Shown here: positions 56,740 to 64,000 of the stretch, one piece after another
Layout: every line of letters begins with the position of its first letter
Position numbering within the stretch: position 1 is the first letter of the stretch
Notes under the pieces: generated by a model
Told to the model about the DNA's origin: nothing
What the model saw: only the letters and a program-made list of their open reading frames with translations
Database searches by the model: none
Source: Pseudohalioglobus sediminis
GTDB lineage: Bacteria > Pseudomonadota > Gammaproteobacteria > Pseudomonadales > Halieaceae
Length of the DNA: 64,000 bases
Reading direction: 5' to 3'
Assembly (NCBI RefSeq): GCF_008370495.1
Contig: NZ_VTUX01000009.1
Coordinates: 376-64,375, forward strand
Position numbers and translations under genes: made by a program

Positions 56740-59397
56740 ATGTCCCAGACCCAATCCCAGTCAATCGGCCAAAGCGCACAGAACGCCGTGCAGGCAAGGC
56801 TTGAATACAGCCCCCCGGCAGGGTTGCTGGACGAGTCCAGGCTGGCCGACGGCACCGTCAACCCGGCCTGGCGCTACCTGCTGGACAGTGTCGACAACCT
56901 GGGCCCGGAAGCGTTGCGCAAGCGCGAGCAGAAAGCGCGCCGGATCCTGCGCGATGACGGCGCCACCTACAACATTTACGGGAAACCCGGCAGCTCCAGC
57001 GCCAGCTGGGAACTGGACCCCCTGCCTTACGTCATCGACAGCGCGGACTGGTCCAATATCGAAGCCGGCCTGATCGAACGCTCCGAGCTGTTCAACCTGA
57101 TCCTGCGTGATCTCTACGGACCGCGCAAACTGATTCGCCACGGCGCGCTGCCGCCGGAGGCGCTATTCGGCCACAGCGGTTTCCTGCGCGCCTGCCAGGG
57201 CATCAAAATGCCCGGTGAGCAGGAACTCATCCTGCACGCGGCGGACATGGTGCGGCGGGATGACGGCAGCATGTGCGTGCTGTCCGACCGCACCCAGGCG
57301 CCCTCAGGTGCTGGCTACGTGCTGGAGAACCGCACCGTGATGTCACGCGTGTTTCCCAGCCTGTACCGCGACAGCCACGTGCACCGCATCGCCAGCTTCT
57401 ATCAGCGGCTGCGGCTAAAGCTGAGCTCGCTGTCGCCCTCGGGAGACATCCCGCGCATAGCCTTGCTAACCGCCGGAGCCCAGAACGAGAGCTATTTCGA
57501 GCACGCGTATCTTGCCAATTACATGGGTTTCCCCATGGTCCAGAGCGGCGACCTGGTGGTACGCAACGGCTTCCTGTGGATGAAGAGCCTGGACGGCCTC
57601 AGACGGGTCGATGTATTGCTGCGCCGGGTGGATGATGAGCTCTGTGACCCGGTAGAGCTGCGTGCGGATTCCCAGCTCGGTGTTCCCGGGCTGCTGGAAG
57701 TGGTGCGCACCGGGCGCGTGGTGCTGGCCAATCCGCTGGGCAGCGGCGTGCTGGAAAATGCCATCCTGCTCAAGTACCTGCCGGATATCTCGATGCAGTT
57801 GCTGGGCCGCGAGCCCAGGCTGGCGTCAGTGAAAACCTACTGGGCCGGCGATGATCGCGACCTGGCCTATATCATCGCCAATATCGACAAGCTGATCATC
57901 AAGCATGCATGGCGAGGCAGTGGCCAGAGCAGCGTCTACGGCGGCGACCTTGATCCTGCGCAGTTGCAGGCCCTGCAGGCCCGGATCCAGGGTCAACGCT
58001 ACCAGTACGTGGCCCAAGAAAAAGTGGGCAAGTCCTACACCCCCACCTTCAACGGCAATGGCCTGGAGCCCCGCCCCACCCTGCTGCGGACATTTTCCGT
58101 GGCTACGGATCTGTCCTATACAGTGCTGCCCGGTGGTCTCACCCGCATCGGCACCAGTACCGACGGCCAGTTCATCAGCATGCAGGAAGGCAGCCCGTCC
58201 AAGGACACCTGGATTACGGCCTCGGAACCGGAGCGTGCCCCGATACAGGGCCCCACCCCGGAGACCTTGCGCTTCTCCAGCGAACCGGTGCTGGACAGCC
58301 TGCCCAGCCGGGTGGTGGAAAACCTCTACTGGATGGGGCGCTATGCCGAACGCGCGGAAGCCTCCATGCGCCTGCTGCGCACCGTTTTCGTGATGCTCAA
58401 TGGCGAGGACCCTATCAGCCCCGAGGCCCAGCGCATCCTGCTGCACACCGTATCCGAGATCACCCACACCTTGCCGGGGTTCACCAACGCCACGCCAGAG
58501 CAGCTGGCGGACCCGGAAGAGGAACTGATGCAGATCGTACGCGACGGCAACCGCGTCGGCAGCGTGCGCTCCACCATCAACTCCATGCTGTCGGCGGCGG
58601 ACGAATCCAAGGAACTGTTATCCACCGACACTATCCGCGTGATCAATGACCTGCGCGACGCCCTCGACGACCTCGACGCCGACCTCGCCGGCGGCCTGGC
58701 CTTCGCCCCGGAAGAGGCCCTGGACCCATTGGTCACGGCACTGGCGGGGCTCTCCGGCCTGACCCAGGAGTCGATGATCCGCAGCGTGGGCTGGCGCTTC
58801 ATTGAGATGGGCAAACGCATTGAACGCGCCCTGCAGACAGTCGCCACCGTCAAGGGCCTGCTGACAGAGGTCAGCGGCGAAATGGAACAGGTGACCCTGC
58901 TCACCGCCTTGCTCACCAGTATGGAAGTCCTGATCACCTACCGACGCCGCGGACGCGAGAAGCGCGACATCGAACTGGGCCTGGAACTGGTGCTCCTCGA
59001 CAGCACCAACCCGCGCTCGGTCATTTTCCAGTTGGAGCGCCTGCACGAACACCTGGTTGAACTGCCCAAGGCGGACAAGGGCTCGGGCGAGCTGAATGAG
59101 GAGAGCCGCACGCTGCTGGAGGCCAGCACCCTGGTAAAACTGACGCGCCTGCCGCAGTTGCTTGAAGCCCGTGACGGCCAGCGCCAGCTGCTGGCCCGGC
59201 AGATGACACAGCTGGCGGAACTGCTGCGTGAGTTCAGCCGCCTGATCAACGACAAACACTTCGATCACCGCATCGGCCAACACCAGCTGGTTTCCAGTTT
59301 CGGTGGCGCCGGGTCTGTGCTGGCCGGATCCGCCTCCGCGGCGCCCATCTCAGGTGCCACCGGCTCCATCGCGCCGGTCCCGGAGGGAGGCAGCTGA
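56740..59397 (+). CDS. Fused circularly permuted ATP-grasp and alpha-E protein
   Basis: An 885-residue fusion paralogous to the two separate proteins encoded at 50.9-53.3 kb. Residues about 60-490 are ATP-grasp: RRDDGSMCVLSDRTQAPSGAG, NESYFEHAYLANYMGFPMVQ, LIIKHAWRGSGQSSVYGGDL and GGLTRIGTSTDGQFISMQEG. After a proline-rich linker, an alpha-E domain begins near residue 520 with PSRVVENLYWMGRYAERAEA. The C-terminal 30 residues are Gly/Ala/Ser-rich. The start MSQTQSQS was chosen over an in-frame codon at 56683 that lacks homology. It is 72 bp after the DUF2126 gene and one base before the next gene. Confidence 0.9.
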   Translation: MSQTQSQSIGQSAQNAVQARLEYSPPAGLLDESRLADGTVNPAWRYLLDSVDNLGPEALRKREQKARRILRDDGATYNIYGKPGSSSASWELDPLPYVIDSADWSNIEAGLIERSELFNLILRDLYGPRKLIRHGALPPEALFGHSGFLRACQGIKMPGEQELILHAADMVRRDDGSMCVLSDRTQAPSGAGYVLENRTVMSRVFPSLYRDSHVHRIASFYQRLRLKLSSLSPSGDIPRIALLTAGAQNESYFEHAYLANYMGFPMVQSGDLVVRNGFLWMKSLDGLRRVDVLLRRVDDELCDPVELRADSQLGVPGLLEVVRTGRVVLANPLGSGVLENAILLKYLPDISMQLLGREPRLASVKTYWAGDDRDLAYIIANIDKLIIKHAWRGSGQSSVYGGDLDPAQLQALQARIQGQRYQYVAQEKVGKSYTPTFNGNGLEPRPTLLRTFSVATDLSYTVLPGGLTRIGTSTDGQFISMQEGSPSKDTWITASEPERAPIQGPTPETLRFSSEPVLDSLPSRVVENLYWMGRYAERAEASMRLLRTVFVMLNGEDPISPEAQRILLHTVSEITHTLPGFTNATPEQLADPEEELMQIVRDGNRVGSVRSTINSMLSAADESKELLSTDTIRVINDLRDALDDLDADLAGGLAFAPEEALDPLVTALAGLSGLTQESMIRSVGWRFIEMGKRIERALQTVATVKGLLTEVSGEMEQVTLLTALLTSMEVLITYRRRGREKRDIELGLELVLLDSTNPRSVIFQLERLHEHLVELPKADKGSGELNEESRTLLEASTLVKLTRLPQLLEARDGQRQLLARQMTQLAELLREFSRLINDKHFDHRIGQHQLVSSFGGAGSVLAGSASAAPISGATGSIAPVPEGGS

Positions 59398-59398
59398 T

Positions 59399-60289
59399 AT
59401 GCGTTTTCGCGTCATTCACTCCACTCACTACACTTATGCTGCCAGGGTCACATCCTGCTACAACGTGGCCAATGTCATGCCGCGTGATACCCGGCGCCAA
59501 CGCTGCCTGAACAGTCGCGTCACGGTATCACCGCATCCGGCGGTCAGCCGTTCACGCACCGACTACTTTGGCAACCAGGCCTACCACTTCGAGATCCAGA
59601 ACGCGCACAAGGAGCTGGTCATCACCGCCGAAAGCGAGGTGCACATTTCTGACCGCGACCTCGACCTGAACCTGGACTTTGGTGTCTCCTACGGCCAGGC
59701 CCTGCACCATATCCGCAACAACCGTTCCCAGCAGATGCTGAACGCCAGGGAGTACCTGCTGGATTCACCGATGATCGAGGCCACCGAGGAGCTGGCTGCC
59801 TACGCCCAGCCTTCGTTCATCCCCGACCGCTCGCTGAAATCCTGCGTGTCAGACCTGACCACGCGGATTTTCCGCGACTTTGCCTACGACCCCGACTTCA
59901 CCACCATCGCCACGCCTCTCAGCGAGGTACTCAAGCACAAGCGCGGCGTGTGCCAGGACTTCGCCCATCTGCAAATAGGTTGCCTGCGGGCCGTGGGCAT
60001 CCCCGCGAAGTACGTTTCCGGTTATATCGAGACCCTGCCCCCGCCGGGGAAGGAAAAAATGGTCGGCGCAGACGCTACCCACGCATGGGTGGCCTATTTC
60101 TGCCCGGACGAGGGCTGGCTGGAGTTCGACCCTACCAACGACACCGCCGCGTCCTACCAGCACATCGTGACCGCCTTCGGGCGCGACTACTTCGACGTGA
60201 CACCCCTGAAAGGCGTGATTTTTGGCGGTGGCAAGGCGCCGATGCTCAGCGTCTCGGTGGATGTGTCCCGCCTCGAAGACACCGACTGA
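59399..60289 (+). CDS. Transglutaminase-like cysteine peptidase family protein
   Basis: A 296-residue protein with a bacterial transglutaminase N-terminal domain (MRFRVIHSTHYTYAARVTSC) and a core with C185 in RGVCQDFAHL, H228 in DATHAWVAY and D244 in EFDPTND. Members may hydrolyse or transfer isopeptide or peptide bonds; none of the substrates can be read here. It is the smaller paralogue of the N-terminal part of the DUF2126 protein and closes the five-gene operon. The ATG follows the previous stop by one base (TGATATG). Confidence 0.92.
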   Translation: MRFRVIHSTHYTYAARVTSCYNVANVMPRDTRRQRCLNSRVTVSPHPAVSRSRTDYFGNQAYHFEIQNAHKELVITAESEVHISDRDLDLNLDFGVSYGQALHHIRNNRSQQMLNAREYLLDSPMIEATEELAAYAQPSFIPDRSLKSCVSDLTTRIFRDFAYDPDFTTIATPLSEVLKHKRGVCQDFAHLQIGCLRAVGIPAKYVSGYIETLPPPGKEKMVGADATHAWVAYFCPDEGWLEFDPTNDTAASYQHIVTAFGRDYFDVTPLKGVIFGGGKAPMLSVSVDVSRLEDTD

Positions 60290-60452
60290 TACCGGCGCGA
60301 AGCCGGCGGCACCTGTTTCCGGCAGCCCCCTGGCGCCGGCACCCCGGCACCCCGGACGTGACCTCACCGGCCAGCGTCACCATCAGCGGGGTGCGCCGCG
60401 GCCGACGCACTGCTAAAATCCGCGCCTTCGTGAGCCCAGTTGAGAGTTATCC

Positions 60453-62117
60453 ATGGCCCAATACGTCTACACCATGAACCGGGTCGGCAAAATCGTGCCG
60501 CCCAAGAAAGAAATCCTCAAAGACATCTCCCTGTCGTTCTTCCCCGGCGCCAAGATCGGTGTACTGGGCCTGAACGGCGCCGGTAAGTCCACCCTGCTGC
60601 GCATCATGGCCGGCGTGGATACTGATATCGTCGGTGAGGCCCGCCCGCAACCCGGTATCAAGATCGGTTACCTGCCCCAGGAGCCGCAGCTGGATCCGGC
60701 AAAGGACGTGCGCGGCAACGTGGAGGAAGGCGTACAGGAGGCCATCGATGCACTGGCCGGGCTGGAAAAGGTGTATGCCGACTACGCCGAGCCGGATGCC
60801 GACTTCGACGCCCTGGCCAAGGAGCAGGCGCGGCTGGAAGACATTATCCAGGCCACTGACGCCCATAACCTGGACCATCGCCTGGAGGTCGCCGCGGATG
60901 CCCTGCGCCTGCCGCCCTGGGATGCGGATGTGACCACACTTTCCGGCGGTGAGCGCCGCCGCGTGGCGCTTTGTCGGTTGCTGCTGTCCAACCCGGACAT
61001 GATCCTGCTGGACGAGCCCACCAACCACCTGGATGCGGAAAGCGTGGCCTGGCTGGAACGCTTCCTCGAGAGTTTCCCGGGCACCGTGGTGGCCATCACC
61101 CACGACCGCTACTTCCTCGACAACGCCGCCGGCTGGATTCTCGAACTGGACCGCGGCCGCGGAATACCCTATGAAGGCAACTACTCCGACTGGCTGGACG
61201 CCAAGGAGAAACGCCTGGAGCAGGAAGCGCGGCAGGAAGCCTCGCACCAGAAAGCGATCAAGGCAGAGCTGGAGTGGGTGCGCTCCAACCCCAAGGGTCG
61301 GCAGGCCAAGAGCAAGGCCCGCCTGCAGCGCTTTGACGAATTGCAGTCACAGGAATTCCAGGCCCGCAACGAGACCAATGAGATCTATATCCCCCCCGGC
61401 CCGCGTCTCGGGGACAACGTGATCGAGGTAAAAAACCTGAAAAAGGCTTTCGGCGACCGCCTGCTGTTCGATGATGTAAGCTTCGTGGTACCGCCGGGTT
61501 CCATCGTCGGCATCATTGGCGCCAACGGCATGGGTAAATCCACGCTGTTCAAGATCCTCACCGGGGCCGAGCAAGCGGATGGCGGCGAGGTAAAGGTGGG
61601 CGAGACGGTGCAGCTGGGTTATGTCGACCAGTCCCGCGATGACCTGGACGGCTCGAAAACCGTGTGGGAAGAGATCTCCGACGGTCATGACATTATCCGC
61701 ATCGGCAACTACGAGGTGCCGTCGCGCTCCTACTGCGGACGTTTCAACTTCAAGGGCTCTGACCAGCAGAAATACGTGAAGGATCTCTCCGGCGGTGAGC
61801 GCAACCGCCTGCACCTCGCCAAGCTGCTCAAGCAGGGCGCCAACGTGTTGCTGCTGGACGAACCCACCAACGACCTGGACGTGGAAACCCTGCGCGCGCT
61901 GGAAGAGGCCCTGCTGGCTTTCCCCGGTGCCGCCATGGTGATCTCGCACGACCGCTGGTTCCTGGACCGCATCGCCACCCACATTCTCGCCTACGAGGAC
62001 GACGGTGGCGTGGTATTCCACGAGGGTAACTTCACCGACTACGAGGAAGACCGACGCAAGCGCCTCGGCGCCGCCGCCGACCAGCCTCACCGGGTCAAGT
62101 ATCGCAAGCTGAAGTAA
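60453..62117 (+). CDS. ettA: Energy-dependent translational throttle protein (ABC-F ATPase)
   Basis: EttA binds the ribosomal E site and gates the first peptide bond according to ATP/ADP. It has 554 residues with two ABC domains: Walker [15 protein letters not shown] and [14 protein letters not shown], signatures [12 protein letters not shown] and [12 protein letters not shown], Walker [15 protein letters not shown] and [14 protein letters not shown]. The arm and linker segment between domains is present ([14 protein letters not shown]). A TAAAAT at 60412-60417 may be its -10 box. It is 163 bp downstream of the transglutaminase operon; the gap also has a CCGGC-GCGAA-GCCGG hairpin without a U-tract. 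Confidence 0.96.
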   Translation: MAQYVYTMNRVGKIVPPKKEILKDISLSFFPGAKIGVLGLNGAGKSTLLRIMAGVDTDIVGEARPQPGIKIGYLPQEPQLDPAKDVRGNVEEGVQEAIDALAGLEKVYADYAEPDADFDALAKEQARLEDIIQATDAHNLDHRLEVAADALRLPPWDADVTTLSGGERRRVALCRLLLSNPDMILLDEPTNHLDAESVAWLERFLESFPGTVVAITHDRYFLDNAAGWILELDRGRGIPYEGNYSDWLDAKEKRLEQEARQEASHQKAIKAELEWVRSNPKGRQAKSKARLQRFDELQSQEFQARNETNEIYIPPGPRLGDNVIEVKNLKKAFGDRLLFDDVSFVVPPGSIVGIIGANGMGKSTLFKILTGAEQADGGEVKVGETVQLGYVDQSRDDLDGSKTVWEEISDGHDIIRIGNYEVPSRSYCGRFNFKGSDQQKYVKDLSGGERNRLHLAKLLKQGANVLLLDEPTNDLDVETLRALEEALLAFPGAAMVISHDRWFLDRIATHILAYEDDGGVVFHEGNFTDYEEDRRKRLGAAADQPHRVKYRKLK

Positions 62118-62130
62118 CTTCGCCTGCCCG

Positions 62131-62246
62131 CAGGAGCGGCTACAGCCGCGATTATTCGGCCCACCGGCACCCCTTCGCGGCTGTAGCCGCTCCTACAGTG
62201 GCAACCGCTTGCCTCCCAGGCCCGTAGGAGCGGCCACAGCCGCGAT
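62131..62246. repeat. REP-like palindromes, left triplet (downstream of ettA)
   Basis: Three copies of a palindromic unit of the form GTAGGAGCGGCYACAGCCGCGAT: 62131-62152 (plus), 62176-62196 (minus) and 62224-62246 (plus). The first two are inverted and perfectly complementary over 20 bp (62132-62151 with 62175-62194), so RNA from ettA would form a strong hairpin here. The unit resembles repetitive extragenic palindromes of Pseudomonas and Xanthomonas. Confidence 0.85.
62132..62194 (+). terminator. Strong inverted repeat after ettA
   Basis: The convergent REP copies give a 20-bp perfect stem with a 23-nt loop beginning 15 bp after the ettA stop. No poly-U run follows, so it may stabilise mRNA ends or pause polymerase more than terminate intrinsically. 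Confidence 0.45.
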
Positions 62247-62404
62247 CATACCCCCGGCCCTAACCACCACCCGAGCAGTGGCATCCACGTGCGTGATCCC
62301 TGCGCCACAAACAACACAATCTGCGCTTTTCATGGTGCAGGTATTTGCCTCCGCCACGCCCGGCGCTATAGTAGAACGATCACTAAGGTATCAAGGTTTT
62401 TTAC

Positions 62405-62764
62405 ATGTCCGACATTCGCAACGAGCAACGCAACTTTACCCGCGTGCAGCTGGACCTCCCGGTGGAAGTGCACCAGGGCGGAGACATGTGGTCACAACGC
62501 CTCGTTGATATTTCCCTGTCCGGCATATCTACCGACCAACCGGATGTCTGGGATGCGCAGTACAACGAGCCCTTCACCCTCATCGTCAAGTTGCAGGATG
62601 GCAATGAACTGGAGTTACACGCCTACCTGCAGCATGTGGAGGCCGGGCGGCTTGGCTTTGCCGTGCAGCACGTGGATCGCGAGAATATCGAACCGCTGAT
62701 GAACCTGCTCGGCCAGCACATGGACCTGGCGGCGCTCGAGGAAGAGTTGGCGCGGCTGGAGTAG
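62405..62764 (+). CDS. PilZ-domain c-di-GMP-binding protein
   Basis: A 119-residue stand-alone PilZ protein. The c-di-GMP-binding motifs are both present: RxxxR as RNFTR (residues 8-12) and D/NxSxxG as DISLSG (about 38-43). A short acidic helix follows at the C terminus (LAALEEELARLE). It could respond to the diguanylate cyclase encoded at 24.4 kb, but any pathway is unknown. The gene is flanked on each side by three REP-like palindromes. Confidence 0.88.
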   Translation: MSDIRNEQRNFTRVQLDLPVEVHQGGDMWSQRLVDISLSGISTDQPDVWDAQYNEPFTLIVKLQDGNELELHAYLQHVEAGRLGFAVQHVDRENIEPLMNLLGQHMDLAALEEELARLE

Positions 62765-62773
62765 CGTGCTGTG

Positions 62774-62915
62774 ATCGCGGCTGTGGCCGCTCCTACAGAT
62801 CTACCTCTGCCTTGGTCTGCGCGGTGATCGCGGCTGTGGCCGCTCCTACAGTTGTTTCTGTTGCCTTTGGCCGCGCCCGTCCTGTTCTGCTTGTGGGAGC
62901 GGCTATAGCCGCGAA
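62774..62915. repeat. REP-like palindromes, right triplet (between PilZ gene and radA)
   Basis: Three further copies of the unit seen downstream of ettA: 62774-62796 (minus), 62827-62849 (minus) and 62893-62915 (plus, with GTGGGAG and TATAG variants). Copies 4 and 5 are identical over 23 bp and lie 53 bp apart. The plus copy ends 12 bp before the radA stop, in the convergent gap. Confidence 0.85.
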
Positions 62916-62927
62916 AAACGCGGCGCC

Positions 62928-64000
62928 CTAGTCGACTGCCGCCAGCGCCTCTGACAATTTCGACACCGCGATAATGTCCATCCCGGCCAGCGCGCTTTTC
63001 GGGGCGTTGCCGCGGGGTATGATAGCGCGCTTGAAGCCGTGTTTCGCCGCTTCCGACAAGCGCTCCTGCCCGGAGGGTACCGGGCGTATCTCTCCCGACA
63101 GGCCTACCTCGCCAAAAATCACCATGTCCCGCGGCAGCTGCCGGTCGCGGTAACTGGAGACGATCGCCAGTAACAGCGCCAGGTCGGCACTGGTCTCCAG
63201 CACCTTGACCCCGCCGACAACGTTGGCGAACACATCCTGGTCCCCCACCTGCAGGCCGCCATGGCGATGGAGCACCGCCAGCAGCATGGCCAGGCGATTT
63301 TGCTCCAGGCCCACTGCCACCCGACGCGGGTTGCCCAGTTGGCTGTCGTCCACCAGCGCCTGGATTTCCACCAGCAGGGGGCGTGTACCCTCCCAGACCA
63401 CCATTACCGCCGAGCCAGATGCCGGCTCGCTGCTGCGGTCCAGGAAAATTGCCGACGGATTCTTTACCTCGCGCATGCCCTGCTCGGTCATGGCAAAAAC
63501 GCCCAGCTCATTGACCGCGCCGAAACGGTTTTTCTGTCCGCGCAGGGTACGAAAACGTGAATCGTGGGTTCCCTCCAACAGGATCGAGCAATCAATCATA
63601 TGCTCCAGCACCTTGGGCCCGGCCAGGGAGCCGTCCTTGGTCACATGCCCCACCAGGAACAGTACGGTGCCGGTCTGCTTGGCGAAGCGGGTAAGGTAGG
63701 CGGCGCACTCGCGCACCTGTGACACGCTGCCGGGGGCAGAGGCAATTTCGTCACTGTGCACCACCTGTATGGAGTCCACTACCAGCACCCGGGGCTTGAA
63801 CTCCTCGGCCGCGGCGACGATCGTTTCGACATTGGTTTCTGACATGAGGCGCAACTTGTCGGTGGGCAATTGCAGCCTGCGCGCACGCATCGCCACCTGC
63901 TGCAACGACTCCTCTCCGGTGATGTAAAGCGCCTCCATGGAGCGGGCGAGGTGACACATGGTCTGCAGCAACAGCGTGCTTTTACCCGCCCCGGGATTAC
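62928..64000 (-). CDS. radA: DNA repair protein RadA, C-terminal part (runs off window end)
   Basis: RadA (Sms) is a hexameric helicase that promotes branch migration in recombination. About 357 C-terminal residues are present; the N-terminal zinc finger lies beyond the window. The Walker A site GNPGAGKST sits at the window edge, followed by YITGEES (RadA-type), VLVVDSIQ (Walker B), the family KNRFGAVNELGVF motif and the Lon-like C-terminal domain with DVFANVVGG and GLSGEIRPVPSG. It is convergent with the PilZ gene. Confidence 0.97.
   Translation of the reverse strand, partial: NPGAGKSTLLLQTMCHLARSMEALYITGEESLQQVAMRARRLQLPTDKLRLMSETNVETIVAAAEEFKPRVLVVDSIQVVHSDEIASAPGSVSQVRECAAYLTRFAKQTGTVLFLVGHVTKDGSLAGPKVLEHMIDCSILLEGTHDSRFRTLRGQKNRFGAVNELGVFAMTEQGMREVKNPSAIFLDRSSEPASGSAVMVVWEGTRPLLVEIQALVDDSQLGNPRRVAVGLEQNRLAMLLAVLHRHGGLQVGDQDVFANVVGGVKVLETSADLALLLAIVSSYRDRQLPRDMVIFGEVGLSGEIRPVPSGQERLSEAAKHGFKRAIIPRGNAPKSALAGMDIIAVSKLSEALAAVD

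Noticed and set aside
60292..60306. CCGGC-GCGAA-GCCGG hairpin after the transglutaminase operon as a terminator
   Set aside because: The stem is only five base pairs and no U-tract follows, so termination cannot be supported.
62131..62915. Repeats considered as a CRISPR array
   Set aside because: The units are palindromic, occur in both orientations, have irregular spacing and flank a gene, and no cas gene is near; they fit REP elements.

Overview
The window is a chromosomal segment of a GC-rich aerobic gammaproteobacterium. The order tRNA-Thr(TGU)-tRNA-Tyr-tRNA-Gly-tRNA-Thr(GGU)-tufB, the birA-coaX pair, the liuRABCDE leucine-degradation operon, the nrdR-ribD-ribE-ribB-ribH-nusB-thiL-pgpA run and ettA/radA fit a marine group close to Cellvibrionales (Halieaceae-like) or Pseudomonas relatives. 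That placement is an inference from gene content and order. No 16S rRNA gene is present. No CRISPR array, insertion sequence or prophage gene was seen.

Layout. 1-1585 (minus): the 5' part of tufB preceded by four tRNA genes. A 19-nt copy of the tRNA-Tyr 3' end lies 170 bp downstream of that tRNA. 1586-7001: an accessory block (TetR regulator with two matching palindromes, CPBP membrane protease, DUF1439-like envelope protein, secreted protein with a glutamate-rich tail, acyltransferase-3/SGNH enzyme) lying between the tRNA operon and coaX-birA. 8782-15885: liuR with a perfect 18-bp operator over its own promoter, then liuABCDE for leucine/isovalerate breakdown to acetoacetate and acetyl-CoA. 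15949-26545: a small membrane protein coupled to a CPA2 antiporter, a sterol-desaturase-type hydroxylase, an Ada-AlkA fusion with Ogt (alkylation repair), an MBL hydrolase, a DUF465 protein, cysQ, yrfG, hslR, a membrane diguanylate cyclase and an SGNH-like protein.

26598-40930: isoprenoid genes dxs and xseB-ispA enclose about 11 kb of surface-polysaccharide genes: a UDP-GlcNAc 2-epimerase-like enzyme, a CDP-glycerol glycerophosphotransferase, a TagD-type cytidylyltransferase, three glycosyltransferases, a sulfotransferase, a pyruvyl transferase, an alkaline-phosphatase-superfamily protein and a Wzx flippase. The right half is visibly AT-richer and looks acquired. Together the genes suggest a glycerol-phosphate-containing, possibly sulfated and pyruvylated, surface glycan.

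40955-50642: the riboflavin/thiamine block with nusB, pgpA, nrdR, a WaaP/InaA-like protein and glyA. The DHBP synthase here has an altered acidic loop and a C-terminal GTP-cyclohydrolase-like domain without zinc ligands; a complete separate ribA lies nearby. 50899-60289: a five-gene operon with two paralogous sets of circularly permuted ATP-grasp, alpha-E and transglutaminase-like domains, split in one set and fused in the other. This is the best candidate in the window for a poorly described peptide-forming or peptide-tagging system. 60453-64000: ettA, a PilZ protein flanked on both sides by triplets of REP-like palindromes, and the 3' part of radA.
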